NCBI RefSeq assembly: GCF_000317575.1
Contig: NC_019748.1
Coordinates: forward strand, 2,487,199-2,551,198
Direction of reading: 5' to 3'
Length of the DNA stretch: 64,000 bases
Source of the DNA: Stanieria cyanosphaera PCC 7437
Lineage (GTDB): Bacteria > Cyanobacteriota > Cyanobacteriia > Cyanobacteriales > Xenococcaceae
The position numbers were made by a program, and so were the translations under genes. Within the stretch, counting starts at the first letter, position 1, and each line of letters begins with the position of its first letter. The notes beneath the pieces are model-generated. The model searched no databases and had not been told where the DNA came from. It saw nothing but the letters and a program-made list of their open reading frames with translations. This document shows positions 35,526-44,585 of the stretch, in pieces.

Positions 35526-36359
35526 ATGCTTTTACCGAATTTTATTTTTGCAGGCGCACCTAAATCTGCTTCTAGTACTTTATTTGAATATATTAAACAG
35601 CATCCTGATATTTATATGTGTCCAATCAAAGAACCTTTTTTCTTTGACTTTAACTATGAAAAAGGAATTGATTGGTATCAAAGTTTATTTAGTAACTATC
35701 AAGGAGAAAAAATTATTGGAGAAGCTACAGTGTGGTATATGAGATGGAAAAGTGTACCTCAACGTATATATCAAACTATTCCTAATTCAAAATTTCTTTT
35801 TGTTTTGCGAAATCCTATTGAGCGAGCTTTTTCCAATTATCAAATGGATCTTTTCGGAGGCAAATATACTTTAGATCAAACTTTTGGTTATGTAATCCGC
35901 AATGAATTTAAAGATTCAAGTATTGATCGTACCATAGTAAGTTCAGGCTTTTATTACGAACAGCTTAAGAGATTTGAAGAGTACTTTGATCCCAGTAATT
36001 TTCTAATTATTTTATACGAAGATTTGAAAAATGATCTTCGTGCAGTTGAGAAAAAAATTTATGAATTTTTAGATGTTGATTCTAATTTTCAAGCAATAAA
36101 TCCTGATAACCGCATGATTGGTCGTTGTTTAAAAAATGAAAAACTTTTAATTAAATTATCTCAATTACCTGGTTTTAATAAAATTTGGCAGAAACATCGT
36201 CAGTTTAGAAAATTATTTATCTACGAAAATTCTACAATTAATAAGCAAAAAATTGCAACTATGAGCAAGGAAGATCGTGAATATCTAAATTTTGTTTATG
36301 CCAAACATAATGATTTGCTTAGTAAATATATAAATCAAGATTTAAGTCATTGGCAATAA
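35526..36359 (+). CDS. Sulfotransferase domain protein
   Basis: A 277-residue protein of the heparan/carbohydrate sulfotransferase type. The 5'-phosphosulfate loop is FIFAGAPKSASSTLFEYIKQ and the 3'-phosphate motif is FLFVLRNPIERAFSNY. FYYEQLKRFEEYFDPSNFLIILYEDLK is also typical. It is a different subfamily from the sulfotransferase at 26670, so two positions on the polymer may be sulfated. It lies between two glycosyltransferase genes in the same operon. Confidence 0.9.
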   Translation: MLLPNFIFAGAPKSASSTLFEYIKQHPDIYMCPIKEPFFFDFNYEKGIDWYQSLFSNYQGEKIIGEATVWYMRWKSVPQRIYQTIPNSKFLFVLRNPIERAFSNYQMDLFGGKYTLDQTFGYVIRNEFKDSSIDRTIVSSGFYYEQLKRFEEYFDPSNFLIILYEDLKNDLRAVEKKIYEFLDVDSNFQAINPDNRMIGRCLKNEKLLIKLSQLPGFNKIWQKHRQFRKLFIYENSTINKQKIATMSKEDREYLNFVYAKHNDLLSKYINQDLSHWQ

Positions 36360-36371
36360 GTAGTATTTCTT

Positions 36372-37535
36372 ATGTTAATTTCTCAAGTTCCATCAAAAAT
36401 TCATTTATGGTTACCTGATATTTTTGCTTTTAAAGGTGGTATTCAAGTTTATTCTGCTTTTTTATTACAAGCTATACAAAATATTTATCAAAAAAAAGCA
36501 AATTATAGTGTTTTTCTCAAACATGATCAAAATTTTTCATTAAACAGTTTATATTTACCTGATACTAATTTTTACTTTGCAGGAAAAATTCCTTTATCTT
36601 TGCGCACGCCTTTTTTTGCCACGCAATTAATTTCTTATGGTATTTGGCAAAAACCCGATCTAGTAATTATTACTCATCTCAATTTTACTGTTGCAGCTTA
36701 TTATTTAAAACGCTTGATGGGAATTCCTTATATTGCGATCGCGCATGGGGTAGAAGCTTGGAATATTACTAACCCTAAAATACAAAAAGCTTTACAGTAC
36801 GCAGATAAAATTTTAGCAGTAAGTAACTACACTAGACAACGGTTATTAAAAGAGCAAAACTTAGACCCCATTAAAGTATCTATCTTACCTAATACTTTTG
36901 ACAGCGATCGCTTTAAGATTGAATCTAAACCAACTTATTTACTGAATCGCTATCATCTTAAACCCGATCAACCAGTCATACTAACTGTTAATCGTCTTGC
37001 GAGTCAAGAATCATATCGGGGATATGACCGTATTATTGAAGCCTTACCTTATATTCGGCAACATATACCTAATGTTCATTATATTATTGTTGGCAAAGGA
37101 GATGACCGCGAGCGTTTAGAAAAATTAATCCTTCAACAAAATTTACAAGATTGCATTACCCTAGCTGGGTTTATTTGTGATGAAGAATTACCAGCTTTTT
37201 ATCAACTCTGCGATTTATTTGCCATGCCCAGTAAACTAGAAGGTTTTGGTATAGTTTATCTTGAAGCCTTAGCCTCTGGAAAACCAGTTTTAGGAGGTAA
37301 TCAAGATGGTGCGATCGATGCTTTGTGTGATGGAGAATTAGGTATACTAGTAAATCCCGACAATGTAAAAGAAATTGCTACTAATATCATAAACATTTTA
37401 CAAAAAAAATCTAATCATTCGTTAATCTATCAACCACAACAGTTAAGAGAAAAAGTAATTCAAAATTTTGGTTTTGATAAATTTCAACAAACTTTGGCTA
37501 ATTTATTAGAACAGTTATTATTTGAAGTAAACTAA
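36372..37535 (+). CDS. Glycosyltransferase, GT4
   Basis: A 387-residue GT4 enzyme. IHLWLPDIFAFKGGIQVYSAFLLQ gives the glycine-rich acceptor loop, and IPYIAIAHGVEAW is typical of the family. The donor domain has VILTVNRLASQESYRGYDRIIEAL, HYIIVGKGDDRERLE and FAMPSKLEGFGIVYLEALASGKPVLGG with E-x7-E. The gap to the upstream sulfotransferase is 12 bases, and the next gene starts immediately after its stop. Confidence 0.92.
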   Translation: MLISQVPSKIHLWLPDIFAFKGGIQVYSAFLLQAIQNIYQKKANYSVFLKHDQNFSLNSLYLPDTNFYFAGKIPLSLRTPFFATQLISYGIWQKPDLVIITHLNFTVAAYYLKRLMGIPYIAIAHGVEAWNITNPKIQKALQYADKILAVSNYTRQRLLKEQNLDPIKVSILPNTFDSDRFKIESKPTYLLNRYHLKPDQPVILTVNRLASQESYRGYDRIIEALPYIRQHIPNVHYIIVGKGDDRERLEKLILQQNLQDCITLAGFICDEELPAFYQLCDLFAMPSKLEGFGIVYLEALASGKPVLGGNQDGAIDALCDGELGILVNPDNVKEIATNIINILQKKSNHSLIYQPQQLREKVIQNFGFDKFQQTLANLLEQLLFEVN

Positions 37536-38726
37536 ATGAAAGTTTTACATATTATTCCCTCTATCTCGCCTGTAAGAGGAGGTCCTAGTCAAGCTGTTTT
37601 AGAAATTGTTAGCGCACTTTGTAACCTAGATATTGAAGCAGAAATTGTTACAACTAACGATAATGGCAATAGTCTTTTAGATGTTCCTTTATGCAGTAAA
37701 ACCCAATATCAACAAATTCCTGTTTGGTTTTTTCCTCGTTTTTCACCATCAATTCATTCTTTTAGAGAATTTGCTTTTTCTAGTCAATTAACTAGTTGGT
37801 TGTGGCGCAATATAACTAATTACGATCTATTGCATATTCATGCTATTTTTTCTTATCCTTCAACAATAGCAATGTATATTGCTCGTCTTAAAAATATTCC
37901 TTATATTTGTCGACCTTTAGGTCAATTGTGTCAGTGGTCTTTACAACAAAGTTATCAAAAAAAACAAGCTTATCTTAGTTTAATTGAAAAAGCTAATCTT
38001 AATGGCTCACAAGTATTACATTTCACCTCAGAACAAGAAAAGCAAGAAGCAGCTAATCTCAATTTAGAATGTCCTAGTTTTATTCTTCCTCATGGTATAG
38101 CTATTCCAACTCAAATACCAGAAGCAAGAAGTAAATTGCGACATCAACTACAAGTAAGAGAAAATGAACCAATTATTTTATTTTTATCTCGATTACATCA
38201 TAAAAAAGGATTGAATTATTTAATTCCTGCTTTAGGAAAAGTAACTCATCAATCTTTTACTTTTGTTTTAGCTGGAAATGGAGATGCTGAATATGAAATT
38301 GAAATAGAAAAAATGTTACATCAATATAATATTTATAATCGAACCCATCGAGTTGGTTTTGTCGAAGGAGAATATAAAAATTTGTTACTACAAGGTGCGG
38401 ATATTTTTGCTCTTACTTCTTTTTCAGAAAACTTTGGGATTGCAGTTTTAGAAGCTTTAGGAGCAGGAATTCCTGCTTTAGTTACCCCTGGCGTTGCTTT
38501 ATCCTCTGTGTTAAAACAGGAGCGAATTGGATACATTACGGATTTAGATATCAATGCTATTACTTCATCAATTGAATATTGCTTAAATAATTTACCAGAA
38601 TTAAAACACAAAGGCGATCGCGCTCGTCAAGTTATTTTAGAACAATATACTTGGGACAAAATAGCTACCAAAATGAGTAAAATATATCAAACTATTCTTA
38701 ATAATCAAAATTTAACTAATTATTGA
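37536..38726 (+). CDS. Glycosyltransferase, GT4
   Basis: A 396-residue GT4 enzyme. It begins MKVLHIIPSISPVRGGPSQAV, the canonical first strand and glycine loop. FLSRLHHKKGLNYLIPALGKV and FALTSFSENFGIAVLEALGAGIPALVTPGVAL form the donor site. Its ATG directly follows the stop codon of the previous gene. It probably adds one sugar in the lipid-linked repeat assembly (inference from context). Last gene of the tight run; a 98-base gap follows. Confidence 0.92.
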   Translation: MKVLHIIPSISPVRGGPSQAVLEIVSALCNLDIEAEIVTTNDNGNSLLDVPLCSKTQYQQIPVWFFPRFSPSIHSFREFAFSSQLTSWLWRNITNYDLLHIHAIFSYPSTIAMYIARLKNIPYICRPLGQLCQWSLQQSYQKKQAYLSLIEKANLNGSQVLHFTSEQEKQEAANLNLECPSFILPHGIAIPTQIPEARSKLRHQLQVRENEPIILFLSRLHHKKGLNYLIPALGKVTHQSFTFVLAGNGDAEYEIEIEKMLHQYNIYNRTHRVGFVEGEYKNLLLQGADIFALTSFSENFGIAVLEALGAGIPALVTPGVALSSVLKQERIGYITDLDINAITSSIEYCLNNLPELKHKGDRARQVILEQYTWDKIATKMSKIYQTILNNQNLTNY

Positions 38727-38824
38727 TCAATAAAATTTAGAATTAATCACAATTAAAAGCTTAAGTATTTTTTACTTAGAAAAAACATTTTAAAACCAAA
38801 ATAAAAAATAATTGTACTTTATTT

Positions 38825-39592
38825 ATGCTTCAACAAATAACCCCGTTAATTCTTACTTATAATGAAAGTTTAAATATAGAGCGTACTATTCAAAAATTAA
38901 CTTGGGCAACCAAAATTATTGTAATAGATAGTTACAGTACAGATAATACTTTAGAGATTCTGCAAACTTATCCTCAAGTAAAAATTTTTCAACGAGAATT
39001 TGATACTCATACTCAACAATGGAATTATGGCTTAGAACAAGTCAAAACAGAATGGGTTTTATCGCTTGATGCCGATTATGTTTTAACTGATCAATTGATA
39101 AAAGAAATAAAAGCTTTACCACCAAATCTTGCTATAGATAGTTATTTTACTCGATTTAAATATTGTGTTTTTGGTCACCCACTACGAGGAACTATTCTTC
39201 CTCCTCGACAAATTTTATTTAAAAAAGAAAAAGCAATTTATATTGACGATGGACATACTCAATTATTAAAAATAAATGGTCAATTTGCTTATCTTTCTAA
39301 CTATATTCTCCACGATGACCGCAAACCTTTAACTCGCTGGTTATGGGCGCAAGACCGTTATATGATTATTGAAGCAAAAAAATTATTAGAAACTTCGACG
39401 TTAGAATTAAGTCTAGGAGATAAAATTCGTCAACAAAAAATACTTGCTCCTTTTATTATTTTCTTTTATTGCTTAATTCTCAAAGGCGGAATTTTAGATG
39501 GTTGGAGGGGTTGGTACTATGCTTTCCAACGAACTTTAGCTGAAATTTTACTTTCCATACGTTTAATTGAAAAAAATAATAACTTATACTAA
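38825..39592 (+). CDS. Glycosyltransferase family 2 (WaaE-like)
   Basis: A 255-residue GT-A enzyme of family 2. TPLILTYNESLNIERTIQKL is followed by IIVIDSYSTDNTLEIL and WVLSLDADYVLT with the metal-binding DAD. The overall pattern matches the WaaE/KdtX group, which adds glucose to lipopolysaccharide core. The C-terminal part (LKGGILDGWRGWYYAFQRTLAEIL) is an amphipathic membrane-associated region. It closes the polysaccharide locus. Confidence 0.88.
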   Translation: MLQQITPLILTYNESLNIERTIQKLTWATKIIVIDSYSTDNTLEILQTYPQVKIFQREFDTHTQQWNYGLEQVKTEWVLSLDADYVLTDQLIKEIKALPPNLAIDSYFTRFKYCVFGHPLRGTILPPRQILFKKEKAIYIDDGHTQLLKINGQFAYLSNYILHDDRKPLTRWLWAQDRYMIIEAKKLLETSTLELSLGDKIRQQKILAPFIIFFYCLILKGGILDGWRGWYYAFQRTLAEILLSIRLIEKNNNLY

Positions 39593-39826
39593 TATTACAA
39601 CTGTCGACTCCGAAAAGTTTCTCTTCAATCGTCTGATCTTAAAAATGACGTAAGTTCAGTAACTAAAAAACTATTTATTAAAACTGGTTTTTTTATCTTT
39701 GTTTTTAGAGCAGTTACAGTTCAAAGTAGTGTCTTAATTTATATTATCTAGGAGATTTTTCTTCTTTTAACTTGTCTTCGGTCACTAGTAGTTTTATATT
39801 TAAAAACTAAAACACTAAAACTTTTA

Positions 39827-40396
39827 ATGGTTAACTTAGAAAACTATCAATATTTTCTGATTGTCGATCTTGAAGCTACTTGTTGTGACCGCAAAACCAT
39901 ACCTCGCCATCAAATGGAAATTATTGAAATTGGAGCGGTAATAATTGAAGCTAAAGAGCTTAATATTATTAGTGAGTTTCAAACTTTTATTAAGCCAATC
40001 CGTCATCCAATCTTAACAAATTTTTGTCAACAGCTAACTAGTATTACTCAAAAACAAATAGATTCTGCACTTAATTATTCTCAAGCGATCGCTGTATTTA
40101 AAGAATGGTTATATGCCTATTCTAATTTTATTTTTGGTTCTTGGGGCGATTATGACCGCAAACAATTTGAACAAGATTGTCAATTTCATCAAGTAGCTTA
40201 TCCTATAGCTAGTAAACATATTAATCTTAAAAAACTTTTTTCTACTAATCAAGAATTAAAAAGTACATACGGGATGAAACAAGCTTTGCAACTAGCTAAG
40301 ATTGAATTAGAAGGGACTCATCATCGAGGTATTGACGATGCTAGAAATATTGCTAAGTTAATGCCCTATATTCTCGCCAGAAAAAAAATAGAGTGA
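39827..40396 (+). CDS. DEDDh 3'-5' exonuclease (KapD/ERI1-like)
   Basis: A 189-residue exonuclease domain. FLIVDLEATCCD supplies the first Asp and Glu, FGSWGDYDRKQFEQD the middle Asp, and THHRGIDDARNIAKL the catalytic His and last Asp. The ERI-1/KapD-type subgroup is suggested by the CD motif after the DxE. It degrades single-stranded RNA or DNA ends; the natural substrate is unknown. It stands alone after the polysaccharide locus, with 234 bases upstream. Confidence 0.88.
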   Translation: MVNLENYQYFLIVDLEATCCDRKTIPRHQMEIIEIGAVIIEAKELNIISEFQTFIKPIRHPILTNFCQQLTSITQKQIDSALNYSQAIAVFKEWLYAYSNFIFGSWGDYDRKQFEQDCQFHQVAYPIASKHINLKKLFSTNQELKSTYGMKQALQLAKIELEGTHHRGIDDARNIAKLMPYILARKKIE

Positions 40397-40922
40397 CAAA
40401 ATATTTATCAAATAAAATAATCTGAGTTACTAATTAAGTACTAAGGCAAAATTAAATCTAAAATAAAGCTTTTATTGCTTTCCTCTGCACCCAAAGCACC
40501 TACGCTCCCTTTACATTTTTCCTTTTTATAACTATGAATTCGCCCACCTACTTAATAGTTGAGTTGAATTTAAACGCGATCGCTATAAGCCAAATTTTAT
40601 TATTTAATATAATCAATATTTTGATTTGTCAAGCACAATATTGTAAAAAAAATTTATCTCTAAATTGCTTATTTACTATTACTTTATTTTCTTAAGTAGC
40701 TAGAGCCTTGATTTTTAGTATATTTAAGGATTTATGTTATTAAACTTTACACAATCTTGATGGTAAACAACTACAAACTAAGTTATATATTGTTTAAGTC
40801 TTTATGCAAAGATTAAAGAGTTTTTGCTTAAGAATATCTACTTATTTTTATCTATTTCTTGATTATTTGCATCTTATTTAAAAGAGCAATCTTACTCACT
40901 CACACACATCTCTAAACACAAA
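40397..40922. other. Gene-free stretch
   Basis: 526 AT-rich bases with one HIP1 site near 40577. I see no gene and no strong hairpin. The promoter of the DUF1400 gene should lie near its right end. Confidence 0.5.
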
Positions 40923-41507
40923 ATGAATAATCAAATATGTCAATCAAAATTGACGCAGTTGAAGCTATTTAAATCGACCAGCGTATCCTTTTTGACTAAT
41001 AGTTTACTGTTCATAATTGTTTTATGTTTAAGTTTATTATCAGAAATTACTTATGCTAAACCAGGATACAGTGCTGACACAATCAAACTAGTTTATGGAC
41101 CCTTCAATTGCTCTCTTTCCGTTGATGCTTTAGAAACTTATGCTAATACAGGAGAAATTACGCAAGAGTTACGTTTATATACTAAGTTTTTAGATGAAGA
41201 TACGTTAGTCCAGTTACGTGATTGGCTACAAAAAAGATTTAATTCTAATCACGTTAAACTATCTCGCTTTACTAATACTCCTCAAGGAGAAAAATTATTA
41301 AAAGAATTAGGTCAAGTTGTCCAAACTCATTCTGAACGAAATGGTTTTTACGCTCTACGTTCTGCTTTAGTAGAAGCTGCTGCTCAACCAGAAGGTTGGA
41401 CAATTATTGATGCAATTAGACAATTTCCTACAGATAGTCTTCAGATTAATACTAAAGATTTATTTCAACTAAAAGACTTTTGGCAAGAATCTAGTCAAGT
41501 TTTTTAG
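40923..41507 (+). CDS. Secreted stand-alone DUF1400 protein
   Basis: A 194-residue protein with an N-terminal hydrophobic segment (about residues 22-42, ending TYAKPG), probably a signal peptide. The rest matches the cyanobacterial DUF1400 domain: ADTIKLVYGPFNCSLSVDALETYANTGEI and LLKELGQVVQTHSERNGFYALRSALVEAA. DUF1400 usually precedes an alpha/beta-hydrolase domain, which is missing here. Function unknown. A good terminator follows at once. Confidence 0.8.
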   Translation: MNNQICQSKLTQLKLFKSTSVSFLTNSLLFIIVLCLSLLSEITYAKPGYSADTIKLVYGPFNCSLSVDALETYANTGEITQELRLYTKFLDEDTLVQLRDWLQKRFNSNHVKLSRFTNTPQGEKLLKELGQVVQTHSERNGFYALRSALVEAAAQPEGWTIIDAIRQFPTDSLQINTKDLFQLKDFWQESSQVF

Positions 41508-41517
41508 CTGATTAATT

Positions 41518-41544
41518 AGGATGGGACTATTCTCATCCTTTTTT
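41518..41544 (+). terminator. Rho-independent terminator
   Basis: AGGATGGG (41518-41525) pairs with CTCATCCT (41532-41539) with one mismatch, followed by a run of T to 41544. It ends the DUF1400 transcript. Confidence 0.8.
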
Positions 41545-41728
41545 GTAAGTTTTAAGTATCGTAATGAATTACTCAATTTCAAATTGATGGAAGCAATTTC
41601 TAATCAAGTTTTTAACCTAAAAGCGATCGCGTTACGATAATAAAGTAAATAATACCAAAAACTGCATCAAATGTGTCACGCTAGAGATTAGCATGAGCAT
41701 TTCAGCAAATTTACGAAGATTCAGGTTT

Positions 41729-42712
41729 TTATTTCTGATATACTTCCTTATTCACGCAATGAGGCAATCTTGTACCTTGTAATCCAGCAATTAAATTATC
41801 GACCGCCATCTGTGCCATTTTTGCTCTAGTTTGATAACTAGCACTGCCAATATGAGGAGTAATAATAATATTATTTAGTTTTAAAAGAGGACTATCCATC
41901 GGGATTGGTTCGGGATCTGTAACATCCAAAGCTGCACCAGCAATTTGATTATTTATTAAAGCCTGATATAAAGCTTGTTGATTTATGATCGCACCTCTAG
42001 CTGTATTAATTAGAATGGCAGAAGACTTCATTAATTGCAGCTCGCGATCGCTAATTAAATGTTCAGTTTCTGGTGACAAAGAAGTATGCAAAGAAATAAT
42101 GTCTGCCTGCGATAATAAAGTATCCAATTCTGCGTACTCTACACCAATTGATTCTTCTAATTCCTTGTTTTTTCGCCGTCGACTGTAATAGAGAACTTTC
42201 ATGTCAAATCCTCTAGCACGACGAGCTACAGCTTGACCAATTCTTCCTAAACCAATAATACCTAAAGTAGCTCCCTGTAAATCTGCCCCTAGTAATAAAG
42301 TTGGTTCCCAAGTTTTCCATTCACCAGCTTGAACAAATCTTTCTGCCTCTACGATTCTTCTTGCTATTGCCATTAATAATGCCCAAGTAAGATCGGCAGT
42401 AGCATTAGTAAGAACACCAGGAGTATTACCAACAGGAATATGTTTAGCAGTAGCAGCAGCTACGTCAATATTATCGTAACCTACTGCCATTTGACTAATT
42501 ACTTTTAAAGATTTGCCTGTTTCTATTAGTTCTCGATCAATAGAATCGGTAAGTAAACATAGTAAACCATCGATTTCTTTAACTTTATCTAGTAATAGTG
42601 AATAAGGCGGTGGTTGTCTTGCTGTCCAAATTTCTATTTCTGCAATCTGATGTAATGGTTCTAAATCAATCTTGGGAAGATGACGAGTAATAAATACTTT
42701 AGATTTAGACAT
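41729..42712 (-). CDS. D-2-hydroxyacid dehydrogenase (glyoxylate/hydroxypyruvate reductase type)
   Basis: A 327-residue NAD(P)-dependent enzyme. The nucleotide-binding loop is LGIIGLGRIGQAVARRARGF. Catalytic Arg lies in ILINTARGAIINQQ, Glu in DVTDPEPIPMDSP and His in IITPHIGSAS. YYSRRRKN after the second beta strand suggests a preference for NADPH. The closest known activity is glyoxylate/hydroxypyruvate reductase (GyaR/GhrB), which would serve photorespiration. Exact substrate is not certain. It follows the disrupted wecG-type gene on the same strand, 53 bases away. Confidence 0.9.
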   Translation of the reverse strand: MSKSKVFITRHLPKIDLEPLHQIAEIEIWTARQPPPYSLLLDKVKEIDGLLCLLTDSIDRELIETGKSLKVISQMAVGYDNIDVAAATAKHIPVGNTPGVLTNATADLTWALLMAIARRIVEAERFVQAGEWKTWEPTLLLGADLQGATLGIIGLGRIGQAVARRARGFDMKVLYYSRRRKNKELEESIGVEYAELDTLLSQADIISLHTSLSPETEHLISDRELQLMKSSAILINTARGAIINQQALYQALINNQIAGAALDVTDPEPIPMDSPLLKLNNIIITPHIGSASYQTRAKMAQMAVDNLIAGLQGTRLPHCVNKEVYQK

Positions 42713-43369
42713 AGTTATACTTATTCTAAAGAATTTTTTTATGGTTTATAATCCTAGAACTTCTATTAAATTAATTTTGAACTTTGCTTTTTAAAATCTG
42801 GTTTTAGTTTTCTATGAAATAAAGTAAAATCAAACCATACTTTAGCAAGTTGAATAGTCAATAAAATTAAGAATAAAGGATTATTAATTAAATATCTACG
42901 CCAGAGTCTAGTTGGTTCTTTAATCAAACGATATAACCATTCAAACCCCATTTTCATCACCCAACGCGGTGCTTGGGAAATTTCGCCACTGTGGAAACTA
43001 AACGCTGCACCAACTCCAATCATCACAGCTTGTAATTTGCCTTGCTGTCTTGCCATCCATTCTTCTTGTTTAGGACAACCTAAACTAACCAAAACAACTT
43101 TTGCACCAGAAGCGTGAATTCTGGCAATATCTTCCGCTTCTTCTGCTGCGGTTAAAGTACGAAAAGGAGGAGAATGAGTACCAGCAATAATTATATGAGG
43201 AAACTTTTGGTGAAGATTGTATTCAAGTTTTTTGAGGGTAGTTTTTTTATTACCATATAGATAGATCGGAATGCCAAATTGTGCAGCACGATCGCACCAA
43301 GCTAACATTAGACCTCCTGCAAAAGTCTAAGAAAACTAGGTAAAATAGCAAAAATCTAGAATTGGATTA

Positions 43370-43804
43370 ATGACTTATCAACAAGTTAAAAATCTGAAAG
43401 CGACGGACTTCAAACGATTATATGGAGTCTCTCCAGAAGTTTTCAAGAAAATGGTAACAGTTGTAAAAGCAGAAAAAGTATGGCAAAAAAAGACAGGCAG
43501 ACCTAGCAAATTAAGTACAGAAGACCAAATATTAATAACTCTGGAATATTGGCGAGAATATCGTACTTATTTTCATATTGCAATTAATTGGGGAATTAAT
43601 GAAACAACTGTCTTAAGAATTATTAGAAAAATAGAAAATATATTAGCTAAATCGGAATTATTTAATTTGCCAGGAAAAAAAGTAGTTCGTGCTAGCAATG
43701 GCACAATTGAAACAGTAGTAGTAGATGTGTCAGAACATGAAATAGAAAGACCCAAAAAAAACAACAATGCTATTACAGTGGTAAGCAAGGGTATCATACA
43801 TTAA
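43370..43804 (+). CDS. IS5-family transposase, first frame (OrfA)
   Basis: 144 residues. A helix-turn-helix region (FKRLYGVSPEVFKKMVTVV, RPSKLSTEDQILITLEYWREYRTYFHIA, INETTVLRIIRKIEN) is followed by the first catalytic Asp (VVVDVSEHEIERP). The frame stops at 43804. At 43754-43761 lies a run of eight A. A -1 slip there continues into the second frame as CYYSGKQGYHTLKSQVLVDI, the expected family sequence. Programmed frameshifting is therefore likely to make the full transposase. Confidence 0.88.
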   Translation: MTYQQVKNLKATDFKRLYGVSPEVFKKMVTVVKAEKVWQKKTGRPSKLSTEDQILITLEYWREYRTYFHIAINWGINETTVLRIIRKIENILAKSELFNLPGKKVVRASNGTIETVVVDVSEHEIERPKKNNNAITVVSKGIIH

Positions 43805-43815
43805 AGTCTCAAGTT

Positions 43816-44205
43816 TTGGTAGATATAAAAACAAAGCAAATAATCTGTACAGCTTATAGCAAAGGAAAAGTGCATGATTTCCAAATCTGGAAAACCAGTC
43901 AAATTGGCATAGATAAAAACATAGAATGTTTAGCAGATAAAGGATATCAAGGACTGAAAAAAATTCATGTTAAAAGTAGAACACCTTTGAAGAAAAAGAA
44001 AAATCAAAAATTAAATAAGCAAGAAAAACAGTTTAATCGTAAGTTAGCTAAACAAAGGATAATTGTAGAACATATTCATCGTTGCTTAAAAATATTTAAA
44101 ATTTTATCAAGTAGATATCGAAATCGAAGAAAAAGATTTTGTTTGAGATTTAATTTAATTGCTGGAGTTTATAATTATGAGATTTTTTTGAAAAACAATT
44201 TGTGA
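43816..44205 (+). CDS. IS5-family transposase, second frame (OrfB)
   Basis: 129 residues as an independent frame, which is open upstream to the A8 slip site, so it is better read as the C-terminal part of a fusion protein. It carries HDFQIWK, the second catalytic Asp in CLADKGYQGLKKIH and the final Glu in RIIVEHIHRCLKIFKILS: the DDE set of an IS5/DDE_Tnp_4 transposase. It ends 27 bases before the right end of the element. Confidence 0.88.
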   Translation: MVDIKTKQIICTAYSKGKVHDFQIWKTSQIGIDKNIECLADKGYQGLKKIHVKSRTPLKKKKNQKLNKQEKQFNRKLAKQRIIVEHIHRCLKIFKILSSRYRNRRKRFCLRFNLIAGVYNYEIFLKNNL

Positions 44206-44585
44206 ATTGTTTAACACTTTCGCAGGAGGTCTATTAAGTCTGGGCCATATACTCTAGTTTGTTTTTTGACTCCCAACCAACGCATTGCCCACACCAAGGG
44301 CATTCCATCAGGAGTAACTAAAGCTGCATTATTTAAAATATGTTTGTAGGTTTGCTGCCAATAAGCTGTCATCACTACATGAACATTAGCAGCCACAATA
44401 TAACAAGAACTATTTTTTGATGCCCAATCTTGAATGCGATCGCAAGCATCTTCATAACTGGTATTGTAAATAAAAGTAGATATAAGTTGGATTTTTTTAA
44501 TTAGGTGATTCACTTCTGGCTATTAAATCTCTACATAGTTGTAATTAAAGATTTCCCAGAAGTAATAAAATTGCGATCGGGGTTA

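Larger units (their letters stand above)
43310..44232 (+). mobile_element. Complete IS5-family insertion sequence (ISL2-like), 923 bp
   Basis: Terminal inverted repeats are AGACCTCCTGCAAAAGT (43310-43326) and, inverted, 44216-44232, 16 of 17 matching. ATT direct repeats flank it at 43307-43309 and 44233-44235. The 3-bp ANT-type duplication, about 0.9 kb length and two-frame transposase fit the ISL2 subgroup of IS5. Ends and frames are intact, so recent and probably active insertion is likely. Confidence 0.92.
42766..44513 (-). pseudogene. WecG/TagA/CpsF glycosyltransferase gene, interrupted by IS
   Basis: Two fragments of one GT26-family gene. The 5' part (44513 down to 44233, GTG start) encodes YIVAANVHVVMTAYWQ, ALVTPDGMPLVWAMRWLG and VYGPDL. 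The 3' part (43306 down to 42766) encodes MLAWCDRAAQFGIPIYLYG, VLVSLGCPKQEEWMARQ and a membrane-associated tail. Removing the 923-bp element and one 3-bp duplication restores GPDL-MLAWCDR in frame, 273 residues, normal for the family. The enzyme would add N-acetylmannosamine-type sugars to a lipid-linked acceptor. The insertion probably inactivates it. The break lies between substrate-binding motifs. Confidence 0.92.

Noticed and set aside
43310-44232. Two independent genes in place of one insertion sequence
   Set aside because: Inverted ends, ATT duplications and the A8 slip site show a single IS element.
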